Assembly (NCBI RefSeq): GCF_017874425.1
Contig: NZ_JAGGLL010000001.1
Coordinates: 1 to 64,000, forward strand
DNA length: 64,000 nt
Source: Clostridium punense
GTDB lineage: Bacteria > Bacillota > Clostridia > Clostridiales > Clostridiaceae
Direction of reading: 5' to 3'
Shown here: piece after piece, positions 27,789-36,869 of the stretch
Position numbering within the stretch: the first letter of the stretch is position 1
Layout of the letters: each line of letters opens with the position of its first letter
Notes under the pieces: model-generated
What the model was told of the DNA's origin: nothing
The model's input: only the letters and a program-made list of their open reading frames with translations
Databases searched by the model: none
Translations under genes and position numbers: made by a program

Positions 27789-27916
27789 TATTCACATCTT
27801 TATTATAATAAATAATTATTAACAAAACTTCAACAAAAACTTTTGCTATTAACACATTGTTTATAGATTATATTTAAATCTATGCTTTTTGCTCATATAA
27901 TTAACATAAACGCAAA

Positions 27917-27958
27917 AATGAGCTTGACTATAATTACATTAGCATAGTCAAACTCATT
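27917..27958 (-). terminator. Intrinsic terminator after tRNA-Sec
   Basis: A stem of about 15 bp (AATGAGTTTGACTAT with its complement, one mismatch) is followed on the minus strand by TTTGCGTTT. It starts 14 bases after the CCA end of the tRNA and would end a sel transcript. Confidence 0.8.
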
Positions 27959-27971
27959 TCATATGCTTATT

Positions 27972-28068
27972 TGGCGGGAATATGTGAGAATCGAACTCAC
28001 CCGTCGTGGTCTTAGCACGGCAACACAGTTTTGAAGACTGGCAGGCACACCAGCACCTATCTACTCCC
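27972..28068 (-). tRNA. selC: tRNA-Sec (anticodon UCA)
   Basis: The 97-base tRNA has the long variable arm and extended acceptor expected of bacterial tRNA-Sec. The 5' end GGGAGTAG pairs with a 3' end ending TATTCCCG, followed by an encoded CCA. The anticodon loop CTTCAAA carries TCA at 28032-28034, and the T arm GTGAGTTCGATTCTCAC is perfect. It decodes UGA as selenocysteine together with SelB. It lies after selB in the same direction. Confidence 0.97.
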
Positions 28069-28371
28069 ATATGTTTTAAGCACAATATGTATTCTAATAC
28101 ATAATAGATAAAAAATCAAGTATTATTTTTTTGAATAATAGATTTTTTATACAAAAATGGTTTTTTTTGACCTGAATTATTTCTGCTAACATACTTTTTT
28201 CCTAATATTTAGAATTACAATTAATAATATTAAAAAATTAGGAATCATTGAAACCATATTCTGAACATTGTATAAACACTTTTAATTTCTAATATGCTAT
28301 AATACATAGCCATAGTTTAGAGAGGATAAAAACTATCTCTTATCCCTCTCTAAATTATCTACCATTATAGT
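28069..28371. other. Gap between selB and tRNA-Sec
   Basis: About 300 bases of AT-rich sequence with one long hairpin at its selB end (listed separately). No gene or clear promoter for the tRNA was seen, which is compatible with cotranscription and processing. Confidence 0.4.
28318..28356 (-). other. Hairpin downstream of selB without U-run
   Basis: Minus-strand TTTAGAGAGG-GATAA pairs with TTATC-CTCTCTAAA (one bulge, 14 bp) around a short AT loop. CTATGGC follows and no U-tract, so this is not a standard terminator. It may be a processing or stability element between the selB message and tRNA-Sec. Confidence 0.6.
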
Positions 28372-30279
28372 TTAAAATAACACTCGATCATTTTCTATGC
28401 GTTTTGTAAATTTAATACTATCTAGGTGTTCTAAAATGGCTACTGCATATTTTCTATTTGTATCTAGAAGTTCTCTAGCTGAACCTGCAGCTATACTTTT
28501 ATTTTCAATTATATAATTTTTAATTAATTCCTTTGCCTTTTCATAATCTTCCTTAAGCAAAGTACACTCTTCATTAAGCCTTACTAGCATGTTTTGGTCA
28601 AGAAGAGCTTCATATACCATTTTAAAACCAACTTTATCCTTTTGTTTAGCTGCCATATCTATATATTTAGGAGGATTAAAGCTACTCTCCTTAAATTCCT
28701 TAATTATGTCTTCCTTCATCTTTTCTTGCTCTTTAGTAAATTTTATTTTAAAGTCGTAAGCAGCTACAAATTTTTCGCTAAGATTTATTTTCTTTCTTTC
28801 TACTAGAATATTTAAAACTTCATCGTATATCTTTTGTTTTATATTTTTCCCAAATATTTTTGTTTTAATCTCTTCTTTAGACATACCAAACTTTAAAGGA
28901 TTTTTTTTATGGAATTCCTCTAATAAAGCTTCAAGCTCAGAAGTTTTATCTTTTAAATATTGATTATGTATATATAAAGCATTATCTAAAGCCTGAAGCT
29001 TAACAATTTTTCTCTCTTCAACAAGGCTTTGAAGATTTTCTTCAATATTCTCCATATTTTTGCCTAGGGTTTTTAAAATTAGATCTTTATTGGGATATTC
29101 ACCACTTAAGTTTTTTACAGTATTCTCCAGGATACTTTCACTTTTTCCGCTTTCCTTTATTTTTAATTCCTCTAGATATGCAGCATCAAACCTTTTAGCT
29201 TTTTTTGCTACTGGCTCAATTATGCTTCCTCCTGCAATAGTAAACATTGGAGAATAGCTTCTTATTACATATCTATCATTTCTTTGAGCAGTAATTGGTT
29301 TCTCTAATCTTAGCTGGATATAAGCATTCTCACCTGGCTTAACTTCTTCCTTATCTAATATAACCACTCTGCATAGAATTTCTTCTGTTCCATGATAAAG
29401 TCTTACTCTTTGCCTATTTTCAAGAGGCTTTTCCATAGTTTTTAAATAGTATAAGTTACAGTCAATGGTGTATGAAGGATCCATTGTATTTTCTCTAGCT
29501 AATATATCTCCTCTTTGGACCTCAGAAAGCTTTACATTAGCTAAATTTATTGCACATCTTTGACCTGCTTCTCCAAATTCTGAAGCCACACCATGAATTC
29601 TAATCCCTCTAACCTTGGTAACTACCTTTGATGGATATATTTCTATACTATCTCCTACATTTACCCTTCCGCTTATAATAGTGCCCGTTACCACTGTACC
29701 AAATCCACTTATGCTAAAGGCTCTATCTACAGGAAGCCTAAAATGTCCCTCCGTATCCTTAGGCTCAGTTTCTTCAGTGATTTTATCTATATCTCTTACA
29801 AGTTCTTCAAAACCTGCTTTAGTTTTTGAAGATACAGCATGTATAGGAGCATTTTGAAGAAAAGTTCCTTTAAACTCCTCCTTAATATCTTCCTTTATCA
29901 TCTCTATCCAATCACTGTCTACTAAATCAGCTTTAGTTAAAACCACTATGCCTTTTTTTATATTTAATAATTGCAATATCTCAAAATGTTCTCTCGTTTG
30001 AGGCATAATTCCTTCGTCTGCTGCTATAACTAATAAAACTACATCTATACTGCTAATACCTGCAAGCATATTTTTTACAAACTTTTCATGGCCTGGAACA
30101 TCTATAATTCCAGCTCTTCTCCCTGAAGGCAAATCAAAATATGTAAATCCCAGATTAATAGATATACCCCTGTTCTGTTCTTCTTTTAAGGTGTCTGTTT
30201 CCCTACCTGTTAAAGTCTTAATTAAAGTAGTTTTTCCATGGTCAATATGCCCTGCAGTACCTATAATTATATGCTTCAT
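28372..30279 (-). CDS. selB: Selenocysteine-specific elongation factor SelB
   Basis: A 635-residue EF-Tu-like GTPase: GTAGHIDHGKTTL (G1), RGISINLGF (switch I), DVPGHEKF (G3) and TKADL (G4), followed by beta-barrel domains II and III and four C-terminal winged-helix domains (from about 380) that bind the SECIS hairpin. It brings Sec-tRNA to UGA codons. The chosen ATG (MKHIIIGTAG) follows GGGTG; an upstream in-frame TTG seven codons earlier lies before that site. It follows selA after about 118 bases and precedes selC. Confidence 0.95.
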   Translation of the reverse strand: MKHIIIGTAGHIDHGKTTLIKTLTGRETDTLKEEQNRGISINLGFTYFDLPSGRRAGIIDVPGHEKFVKNMLAGISSIDVVLLVIAADEGIMPQTREHFEILQLLNIKKGIVVLTKADLVDSDWIEMIKEDIKEEFKGTFLQNAPIHAVSSKTKAGFEELVRDIDKITEETEPKDTEGHFRLPVDRAFSISGFGTVVTGTIISGRVNVGDSIEIYPSKVVTKVRGIRIHGVASEFGEAGQRCAINLANVKLSEVQRGDILARENTMDPSYTIDCNLYYLKTMEKPLENRQRVRLYHGTEEILCRVVILDKEEVKPGENAYIQLRLEKPITAQRNDRYVIRSYSPMFTIAGGSIIEPVAKKAKRFDAAYLEELKIKESGKSESILENTVKNLSGEYPNKDLILKTLGKNMENIEENLQSLVEERKIVKLQALDNALYIHNQYLKDKTSELEALLEEFHKKNPLKFGMSKEEIKTKIFGKNIKQKIYDEVLNILVERKKINLSEKFVAAYDFKIKFTKEQEKMKEDIIKEFKESSFNPPKYIDMAAKQKDKVGFKMVYEALLDQNMLVRLNEECTLLKEDYEKAKELIKNYIIENKSIAAGSARELLDTNRKYAVAILEHLDSIKFTKRIENDRVLF

Positions 30280-30397
30280 ATAGTATTTACACCCTTTCAA
30301 TTAAAGTTTACAAGCCATGGTAATTCCCATGGCTATTAATAGAACACCGAACTTCCCCCTTAAACATAAGTATCCTTCGGCTTTCTCAAAATTTCTG

Positions 30398-31780
30398 TTA
30401 TTTTATATTGGAAAAACACTGTACAATAGTGTCAAAGTCCTTATCAAATAAAGTTCTTCCATCTAAAATCAACTCATTGTTCGAAATTCTACAAATTATA
30501 GAAGTTTCTCCAGTTCTTAATATCCTCTCCAACTCTTGAGGTGAAAACTTATCACTGGTAACTTTTATAACAAAGGTTGGAATCTTCTCCGTGGGCATAG
30601 AGCCTCCCCCTACCATAGAATAATCACTATCAATGGTAAAGTTAAACCAGTCTATATCTCTTTGTAGCTTCTTTTTCAGCTTTATACACTTCTTCTTAAC
30701 CTCTTCCTTTGAACACAATATCATATTTAAAGAAGGTATATTTCTTATAGCCTCTGTTTCATCAAGATAATACTTAAGAGTCCCCTCTAAAGCTGCTAAA
30801 GTCATTTTATCTATTCTTAATGCCCTTGTAAGTTGATTTTTCTTCATTAAATCTATGTATTGTTTTTTTCCTACTATAATCCCAGCTTGAGGCCCGCCAA
30901 GCATCTTATCTCCGCTAAAAGTTACTACGTCCACACCTTTTCTTATACTTTCTTGAACAGTGGGCTCATAGGTAAAACCATACTTAGAAAAATCTATTAA
31001 TACTCCGCTTCCAATGTCCTCAACTACTGGTATATTTTTCTCATTTCCTAAGGTAACTAATTCTTCTAGGGATACCTCTTCAGTAAAACCATAAATCTTA
31101 AAATTAGAAGTGTGGATTTTTAATAATACTCCAGTGTCTTCAGTTATGTTATTTGCATAATCATAAAGGTGAGTTCTATTGGTAGTTCCAATTTCCACAA
31201 GTTTTGCTCCACTAAATTTCATAACCTCTGGGACTCTAAAGGAACCTCCAATTTCTACAAGCTGACCTCTAGAAACAATGGCTTCTTTTCCTTTTGAAAG
31301 AGTGTCTAAAACAAGCATTATAGCCGCAGCATTGTTATTCACTACCATTGCAGCTTCAGCTCCTGTAACTTTTTTAATTAGTTCTTCAATATGAGAATAT
31401 CTAGAACCTCTTTTCCCAGTTTCTATATCATACTCTAGGTTATTATAACTTCCTGCTACAGTTATAACATTTTCTATGGCCTTTTCTCCAAGAAGAGAAC
31501 GACCTAAGTTTGTGTGAATTACAGTGCCTGTAGCATTTATAACCTTTCTTAAATTAGATTGATTTTTCTTACTTACTAGGTTTAGTGCATGTGATAAAAC
31601 TTCCTCTTTATCTAAGATTTCTATTCTATCTTTTAGAATCTCTTGTCTAAAAAAATTAATAGTATCTCTTAATGCTTCCACAACTAAAGTTCTTGGATTA
31701 TTATCTATAGCTTCTTGAACTTCTTTTTCTTTTAACAGTTCATCTATTTTAGGTAGTTTTCTTAATAACTCGCTATTCAT
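30398..31780 (-). CDS. selA: L-seryl-tRNA(Sec) selenium transferase
   Basis: A 460-residue PLP enzyme that converts Ser-tRNA(Sec) to Sec-tRNA(Sec) with selenophosphate. The PLP lysine is in [14 protein letters not shown], near residue 290. [16 protein letters not shown] and the tRNA-binding N-terminal domain [10 protein letters not shown] are typical. The ATG is set by TAGGAGAATAGG; it begins 13 bases after the selD stop codon. It follows selD and precedes selB in one transcription direction. Confidence 0.96.
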   Translation of the reverse strand: MNSELLRKLPKIDELLKEKEVQEAIDNNPRTLVVEALRDTINFFRQEILKDRIEILDKEEVLSHALNLVSKKNQSNLRKVINATGTVIHTNLGRSLLGEKAIENVITVAGSYNNLEYDIETGKRGSRYSHIEELIKKVTGAEAAMVVNNNAAAIMLVLDTLSKGKEAIVSRGQLVEIGGSFRVPEVMKFSGAKLVEIGTTNRTHLYDYANNITEDTGVLLKIHTSNFKIYGFTEEVSLEELVTLGNEKNIPVVEDIGSGVLIDFSKYGFTYEPTVQESIRKGVDVVTFSGDKMLGGPQAGIIVGKKQYIDLMKKNQLTRALRIDKMTLAALEGTLKYYLDETEAIRNIPSLNMILCSKEEVKKKCIKLKKKLQRDIDWFNFTIDSDYSMVGGGSMPTEKIPTFVIKVTSDKFSPQELERILRTGETSIICRISNNELILDGRTLFDKDFDTIVQCFSNIK

Positions 31781-31793
31781 ACCTATTCTCCTA

Positions 31794-32822
31794 TTACTCA
31801 ACAATAATGTGTTTTTCTTCTTTTGGAATTACCTCTCCAATAATTTCACATGGTATTTCTAACTTTGACAGTTTTTCCATAAGTTCTTTTCCTTCAGAAG
31901 CAGAAATAGAAACTAATAGTCCTCCTGAAGTTTGAGGATCAAAAAGCACATCCTCTAACCATGTTTCTACATTTTTTAACTGGTATTTATCTTTAAGATA
32001 TTTTTTGTTATTGTAACATCCTGCTGGGATTAATCCCATTTGTGCATACTCTTTTACTCCATTGATTAATGGAAGCTTATCCTTATATAACTTAAAGGTC
32101 ACCTCTGAAGCTGATGCCATTTCATACCCATGACCCATAATTCCAAAACCAGTAATATCAGTACAAGCAGTAATATTGTAATCTACAATTATTTCTCCTG
32201 CATACTTATTTAAAGTGCTCATCACTTTTACTGCTTCGTTATAAACTTCTTTTGAGGCCATCTCTGCCTTTATTGCCGTGGTAATAATTCCAGTTCCAAT
32301 AGGCTTTGTTAATATTAGTACATCCCCTACTCTAGAACCATAATTTTTTAATACCTTACTTGGATGAACCATTCCCATTACAGATAAGCCATACTTTGGT
32401 TCATCATCTTCTACAGTATGACCACCGATTACCACTGCTCCAGCCTCTATTACCTTATCTGCTCCCCCTTTAAGTATTTCTCCTAACACCTCTATATTAA
32501 GACAATTAGGGAAACAAACTATGTTAAGTGCTACAGTAGGCTTTCCACCCATAGCATATACATCACTTAGAGAGTTCGCTGCAGCAATAGCACCATAGGT
32601 ATATGGGTCATCTACTACAGGAGTAAAAAAGTCTAAAGTCTGAATTACTGCAATATCCTCTGTTAGTTTATATACTGCTGCATCATCAGAGGTTTCTATT
32701 CCTACTATTAAGTTCTTATTTTCCATTTTAGGTAATTTATCTAATATTTTTGAAAGGGTCTCCGGCCCTATTTTTGCTGCTCATCCAGATGTTTTTGAAA
32801 GTTCAGTTAATCTTTTTTCCAT
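31794..32822 (-). CDS. selD: Selenide, water dikinase SelD (selenoprotein with UGA at codon 14)
   Basis: The enzyme makes selenophosphate from selenide and ATP. Reading from an ATG at 32822 gives [23 protein letters not shown], with UGA (32781-32783) exactly where SelD proteins have the catalytic Cys or Sec in the SG(C/U)xxK motif. Reading continues in frame for 342 residues; [13 protein letters not shown] (metal/ATP site) and [11 protein letters not shown] are family signatures. A small hairpin 11-28 bases after the UGA fits a bacterial SECIS. Annotating from the ATG at 32726 would lose the active site. Because SelD makes the donor for its own residue, expression is self-dependent. Confidence 0.95.
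32755..32769 (-). promoter_or_regulatory. Bacterial SECIS-like hairpin in selD
   Basis: On the minus strand AGGG pairs with CCCT around a loop CCGGAGA. The stem begins 11 bases after the UGA codon. The distance and the G-rich loop fit bacterial SECIS elements recognised by SelB. Confidence 0.65.
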
Positions 32823-32917
32823 CTAAGACACCTCCATTTATTAAAATCTTCATTATATTCTTTTATAGAAGTTATTTTCTGTAGTTCTGTAATTCTTTAA
32901 TAATTTTATACTAATAC

Positions 32918-33592
32918 TCATTTTATGTCTACCTTATCTCTCAATTTGTCTACAGTCTTACTTCCAATACCATCAACTTTATCCAAGTCTTCAATAGACT
33001 TAAATCCTCCATTCTTTTCTCTATATTCAATAATAGCTTTAGCCTTAACTTCCCCTATTCCATAAAGGGTAGCCAACTGATCTAAAGTAGCTTTATTTAT
33101 GTTCAGTTTTTCATTTTTATTGCCTTGCACCACTTCTAATGGATTAGTATTTATAGAGTTAGTTGTTTGTATTTCCCCCTTTTTGTAAACTACAATACAC
33201 TCTTCATCTTTTAACACCTTAGAAAAATGAACACTATTCTCATCAGCCTCCGCCGTAAGTCCTCCTGCTGCTTCAATTAATTCTCTAACCCTTGCTCCTT
33301 CTAACAAGCTGTACTCCTTAGGATTTACTACTGCTCCTTTAATGTCTACAATTATATATTTATTTTCTGTATTGTTTTTCTCTGTGTTTTTTTCTAACTT
33401 TTCTACTTTATAGTTTTCAGTGCCCTTTTCTTTACTATTACTTTCTCTAAAGATGGACTCCTGCTGATTTTCTGTAAAAATTTGTTTATGTGCTTCTTCA
33501 TCTTTTTTGTTTATTAGATAGCCACTAATTAAAAATACTAGACTTAAAGCTAGTATACCAACAGCTCCTATTATTTTTTCCTTCAATTTCAT
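32918..33592 (-). CDS. comEA: ComEA-type DNA-binding competence protein
   Basis: A 224-residue protein. An N-terminal TM anchor (about 8-27) and a charged linker (28-78) come first. A SLBB domain follows (YIIVDIKGAVVNPKEYSL..., about 78-138), then a C-terminal pair of helix-hairpin-helix motifs (LNINKATLDQLATLYGIG... VDGIGSKTVDKLRDKV, about 162-224). ComEA binds incoming double-stranded DNA at the cell surface. GGAGG precedes the ATG. comEB is not beside it. It is divergent from dacF. Confidence 0.92.
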   Translation of the reverse strand: MKLKEKIIGAVGILALSLVFLISGYLINKKDEEAHKQIFTENQQESIFRESNSKEKGTENYKVEKLEKNTEKNNTENKYIIVDIKGAVVNPKEYSLLEGARVRELIEAAGGLTAEADENSVHFSKVLKDEECIVVYKKGEIQTTNSINTNPLEVVQGNKNEKLNINKATLDQLATLYGIGEVKAKAIIEYREKNGGFKSIEDLDKVDGIGSKTVDKLRDKVDIK

Positions 33593-33643
33593 AGCTTTTT
33601 CCTCCTATTTCTTCTTAATTATTGCCAACTTTTTAAAATTCTA

Positions 33644-33672
33644 TCGAATTAGTGTATATTTTTTGATATAAT
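33644..33672 (+). promoter_or_regulatory. Probable sigma-A promoter of dacF
   Basis: A perfect TATAAT stands 30 bases before the dacF ATG, with a weak -35 TCGAAT 17 bases upstream. Confidence 0.6.
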
Positions 33673-33701
33673 CTACTTAATATTATTTTTGGGAGGATTC
33701 T

Positions 33702-34979
33702 ATGAAAAAGATACTTGTATGCCTTACTATGGCAATTTCTATTTTGACTTCAAACATAAGCACTGCTTTTGCCGCTTCTGAGCCACCTTCTGCTAGTGCA
33801 AATGGTGTAGTAGTTATGGATTCAGTAACTGGTGCAGTACTATACGGGAATAATGAAGATACAAAATACCCACCTGCATCTCCAACAAAACTTATGACAG
33901 TGCTATTAACTCTTGAGAAATGTAAATTAGATGAAAAAGTAAAAGTTGGTACATACCCACCAACCATAGAAGGATCAAAAATCTACATAGATACTAATGA
34001 AGAAATGACCGTTAAGGAAATGCTTTATGCTGTTATCATGGTTTCAGCCAATGACTGTGCTGAAGCACTTGCTGAACATATTGCCGGTAGTGAGGAAGAG
34101 TTTGCTAAGCTTATGACTCAAAGAGCTAAAGAGCTAGGTTGTAAAAATTCAAACTTTAAAAATCCTCATGGACTTTATGATGATGAGCATAGAACTACAG
34201 CCTATGACTTGGCTACCATAGAAAAGGAGTTATTGAAGCATCCTGAATATTTAGAGATATCAAAAACTAAAACCTATATGCTACCACCAACAAATATATA
34301 TCCAGAGGCAAGACCTCTATGGAATGATAATAGATTGTTACATGATTATGAGCAATACTACTATGAGTATGCTATCGCTGGTAAGACAGGCTACACTGAT
34401 GAATCTAGACACTCCTTTGTAGCTTCTGCAACCAAAAATAATAATACCTTTATAATTGCTATGCTTTATGATCCTGTAAAAACTTACTTCACTGATAGCA
34501 AAAACCTCTTTGAGTGGGCTTTTAATAACTTTCAAACAGTTAAAATGTTTTCAAAAGGCCAAGAAATTACTAAATATACGTCTTCTAATGGTACTGTAAT
34601 ACCGCTTCTTGCTGCTGAGGATATTTACTATACGAAGGATTTAACCCTTGCTGCAGAGCCTGAATTTAAGTTTGATCAAAGTACACTAAAAGATAAGTTT
34701 TTTCTTAAAGGACAACCTATAGCTCAAGGCAGTGTTAATTATAATAATCAATCTTATAAAGTATCCTTAATTAGTGGTGCTGATTATCAGAAAAAGACTT
34801 TACCTGTAGTAGGTGACTTGTTAACTACTGATCTTAATACTATAAATTATACCTATTTAACACTTCTAATAATAACAATTGTTGTTTTCTTCTCTTTACT
34901 AGTTTTTTCCTTAATCAGAAGTGTTAAGAAGAAAAATTCTATAAACTATGATAAAAATCATTTAAGAAAAAAATATTAA
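33702..34979 (+). CDS. dacF: D-alanyl-D-alanine carboxypeptidase (DacF/PBP5 type)
   Basis: A 425-residue low-molecular-mass PBP. Signal peptide cleaved near residue 25 (AFA|ASE). The catalytic triad motifs are S60-x-x-K63 (SPTK), S115-A-N117 and K228-T-G. It trims the terminal D-Ala of peptidoglycan pentapeptides outside the membrane. A C-terminal TM helix (about 380-403) and a basic tail anchor it, instead of the usual amphipathic helix. GGGAGG precedes the ATG. It is the only long plus-strand gene of the window, divergent from comEA. Assignment to DacF or another DacA paralogue is not certain. Confidence 0.88.
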   Translation: MKKILVCLTMAISILTSNISTAFAASEPPSASANGVVVMDSVTGAVLYGNNEDTKYPPASPTKLMTVLLTLEKCKLDEKVKVGTYPPTIEGSKIYIDTNEEMTVKEMLYAVIMVSANDCAEALAEHIAGSEEEFAKLMTQRAKELGCKNSNFKNPHGLYDDEHRTTAYDLATIEKELLKHPEYLEISKTKTYMLPPTNIYPEARPLWNDNRLLHDYEQYYYEYAIAGKTGYTDESRHSFVASATKNNNTFIIAMLYDPVKTYFTDSKNLFEWAFNNFQTVKMFSKGQEITKYTSSNGTVIPLLAAEDIYYTKDLTLAAEPEFKFDQSTLKDKFFLKGQPIAQGSVNYNNQSYKVSLISGADYQKKTLPVVGDLLTTDLNTINYTYLTLLIITIVVFFSLLVFSLIRSVKKKNSINYDKNHLRKKY

Positions 34980-34987
34980 TAAAATAA

Positions 34988-35036
34988 AAGAAGGGGCATC
35001 CAAATACTTTTGGAATATCCCTTCTTATTTTTTATT
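34988..35036 (+). terminator. Intrinsic terminator of dacF (probably bidirectional)
   Basis: Stem AAGAAGGG/CCCTTCTT with an inner CATCC/GGAAT-type extension, followed by ATTTTTTATTT on the plus strand. The minus strand side is also T-rich, so it could stop the convergent rluA-type transcript. Confidence 0.75.
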
Positions 35037-35204
35037 TATGGTTATTTCATTTCTATTGTTATCACTATAGTTGGCAAAAAATATTTACTCAATTTTATTA
35101 ATCTAGCTCTTTTAAAACTATCTCATCCATCACAATAAGGATAAGATCTACTAAAAAGCTGAACTATAAAACCCTTCTTGTAATGGTTTTATTTCTATGA
35201 ATTT

Positions 35205-36101
35205 TTATCTTATAATTTCAATGAGTTTTTTTATATCATTAGGTAGCTCGCTGTCTATAGTTAGAATGTTTTGTGTTCTTGGGTGTGGTATTACTAGCTT
35301 ATAGGCATGTAATGCCTGTCTTTTTATCATATCTTCGTCTTCTTTTATACCATATAAGGTATCCCCATATATAGGATTACCTATATGACTTAAATGAACT
35401 CTGATTTGATGAGTTCTCCCAGTTTCTAAGGTTAATTCAACTAAGGAGTCTTTCCCATATGTATCGATGGTTTTGTAGTGAGTTATACTTCTTTGTCCTT
35501 CCTCACATACCACCCTTTTAATAGAATCTTCAGTGGGTCTTCCAATAGGCAAATCTATAGTACCCTGTGGTGGGTTAATACTTCCATGTACAACAGCTAA
35601 GTAGGACTTTATAATATTGCCCTCTTCCATAGCTTTTGCTAAATTCATATGAGCAAACTGATTCTTTGCTATCATAATTAATCCTGAAGTATCCATATCT
35701 AATCTACTTACTAATCTAACTATACACTTTTCATTATTTTTTTTAAAATGATATAATACCCCATTTGATAAAGTTCCAGTAGCATGACTTTTAGTAGGGT
35801 GTACTACCATAAATGGTCTCTTGTTTACTACTAACAAATCATCATCTTCATATGTTACTTCAATCTCTAAATCTTCTGGAATAATATTTTGACTCTCCTC
35901 TTTTTCTACCTCAATAGAAAGTTTATCTCCTACATGAACCCTATGATTAAGTTTTACTACAGTTCCATTTACTTTTATTCTTTTTTCCATACCTGCATTT
36001 CTTGTAAATCGTCCTGAAAAACTTAAAAATTCAGTCATATAATCTCTAATTTTTAATCCATCACCTTCATTAGCAACTTCATAATTTAAGCATTTGCTCA
36101 T
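35205..36101 (-). CDS. RluA-family rRNA/tRNA pseudouridine synthase
   Basis: A 298-residue enzyme. An N-terminal S4-like RNA-binding part (VHVGDKLSIEV, about 48-58) and the RluA catalytic domain with RLVSRLDMDTSGLIM near 128-142 are present. The Asp in RLDMDTSG is the nucleophile. HLSHIGNPIYGDTLYG is another RluA signature. The target uridine cannot be told from sequence alone; a RluD-type or a B. subtilis YjbO/YlyB-like role is possible. It converges on dacF. Confidence 0.9.
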   Translation of the reverse strand: MSKCLNYEVANEGDGLKIRDYMTEFLSFSGRFTRNAGMEKRIKVNGTVVKLNHRVHVGDKLSIEVEKEESQNIIPEDLEIEVTYEDDDLLVVNKRPFMVVHPTKSHATGTLSNGVLYHFKKNNEKCIVRLVSRLDMDTSGLIMIAKNQFAHMNLAKAMEEGNIIKSYLAVVHGSINPPQGTIDLPIGRPTEDSIKRVVCEEGQRSITHYKTIDTYGKDSLVELTLETGRTHQIRVHLSHIGNPIYGDTLYGIKEDEDMIKRQALHAYKLVIPHPRTQNILTIDSELPNDIKKLIEIIR

Positions 36102-36414
36102 AAAACACCTCCTATTAATTATAGTAATCTATGTACATATTCCTGTTATCTTATATTGTTATACTTCTTACTTTACTTGCAGATATTTTCAAAGATAATT
36201 TTATCTACTATCTAGTGTTTAAACAGTGTTAAGTTGTGAGTTTTAGCTCATAGAATCCATAGCAATTATTTTTTATTGTTTAATATTTTTTTAAAATATA
36301 TATTGTAATAAAGATACCTCATAAATATATCTAATTCTATTTTGAATTCTCTTTAATATAAGTTGCCTAAAATTATCTTATAATATAGAAATAATGTTAC
36401 AACTTATATATTAT
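36102..36414. other. Noncoding region upstream of the RluA-type gene
   Basis: About 310 AT-rich bases between ridA and the RluA-family gene. Apart from the ridA terminator at the far end I recognise nothing in it. Confidence 0.4.
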
Positions 36415-36442
36415 AAAAACCTCCAGGTTTCTGGAGGTTTTT
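36415..36442 (-). terminator. Intrinsic terminator of ridA
   Basis: A perfect 12-bp stem (AAAAACCTCCAG and complement) with a four-base loop. It gives T-runs on both strands and starts five bases after the ridA stop codon. Confidence 0.9.
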
Positions 36443-36447
36443 CTTTA

Positions 36448-36831
36448 TTATTCTACTATAGCAATAACTTCTATTTCTACTAAAGCATCCTTAGGTAACT
36501 TTCCTGCTTGAACGCAAGATCTTGCTGGAGGATTAACTGAGAAATACTTTGCATAAACTTCATTCATTGGTGCAAAATCATTCATATCCTTTAAAAACAC
36601 TAAAGTTTTAACTACCTTATCTAAAGATGTACCTGCTTCTTCTAATATAGCTTTTACATTCTCTAAAGCTTGAGTTGTTGCTTTTTGAATATCATCATTA
36701 ATAAACTCTCCTGTAGCAGAATTTATTGCTAACTGTCCAGAAGTATATAATAAATTTCCTACTTTTATTGCTTGAGAATATGGTCCTAAGGCTGCTGGAG
36801 CTTTAGCTGTACTAATTACTTGTTTTTCCAT
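36448..36831 (-). CDS. ridA: RidA family enamine/imine deaminase
   Basis: A 127-residue YjgF/RidA protein. The signatures are AAALGPYSQAIKVGNLLYTSGQ-like (APAALGPYSQ at 12-21), the active-site arginine in PPARSCVQAGKLP (about 100-112), and the final VEIEVIAI. It hydrolyses reactive 2-aminoacrylate-type enamines made by PLP enzymes. It follows the LCP gene after 38 bases and ends at a strong terminator. In many clostridia rsfS follows the LCP gene; here ridA does. Confidence 0.94.
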   Translation of the reverse strand: MEKQVISTAKAPAALGPYSQAIKVGNLLYTSGQLAINSATGEFINDDIQKATTQALENVKAILEEAGTSLDKVVKTLVFLKDMNDFAPMNEVYAKYFSVNPPARSCVQAGKLPKDALVEIEVIAIVE

Positions 36832-36869
36832 TATTATGCCTCCTAAAATAAAATATTTATTTATAAAAA

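Noticed and set aside
27664-27855. Short open frame overlapping the start of the O-antigen-ligase-like gene
   Set aside because: It is out of frame with a clear membrane protein, has no good ribosome binding site and an atypical composition.
32727-32822. selD as a pseudogene or frameshifted gene because of the in-frame UGA
   Set aside because: The UGA is at the known catalytic Sec/Cys position, the frame stays open on both sides, a SECIS-like hairpin follows, and selA, selB and tRNA-Sec are adjacent.
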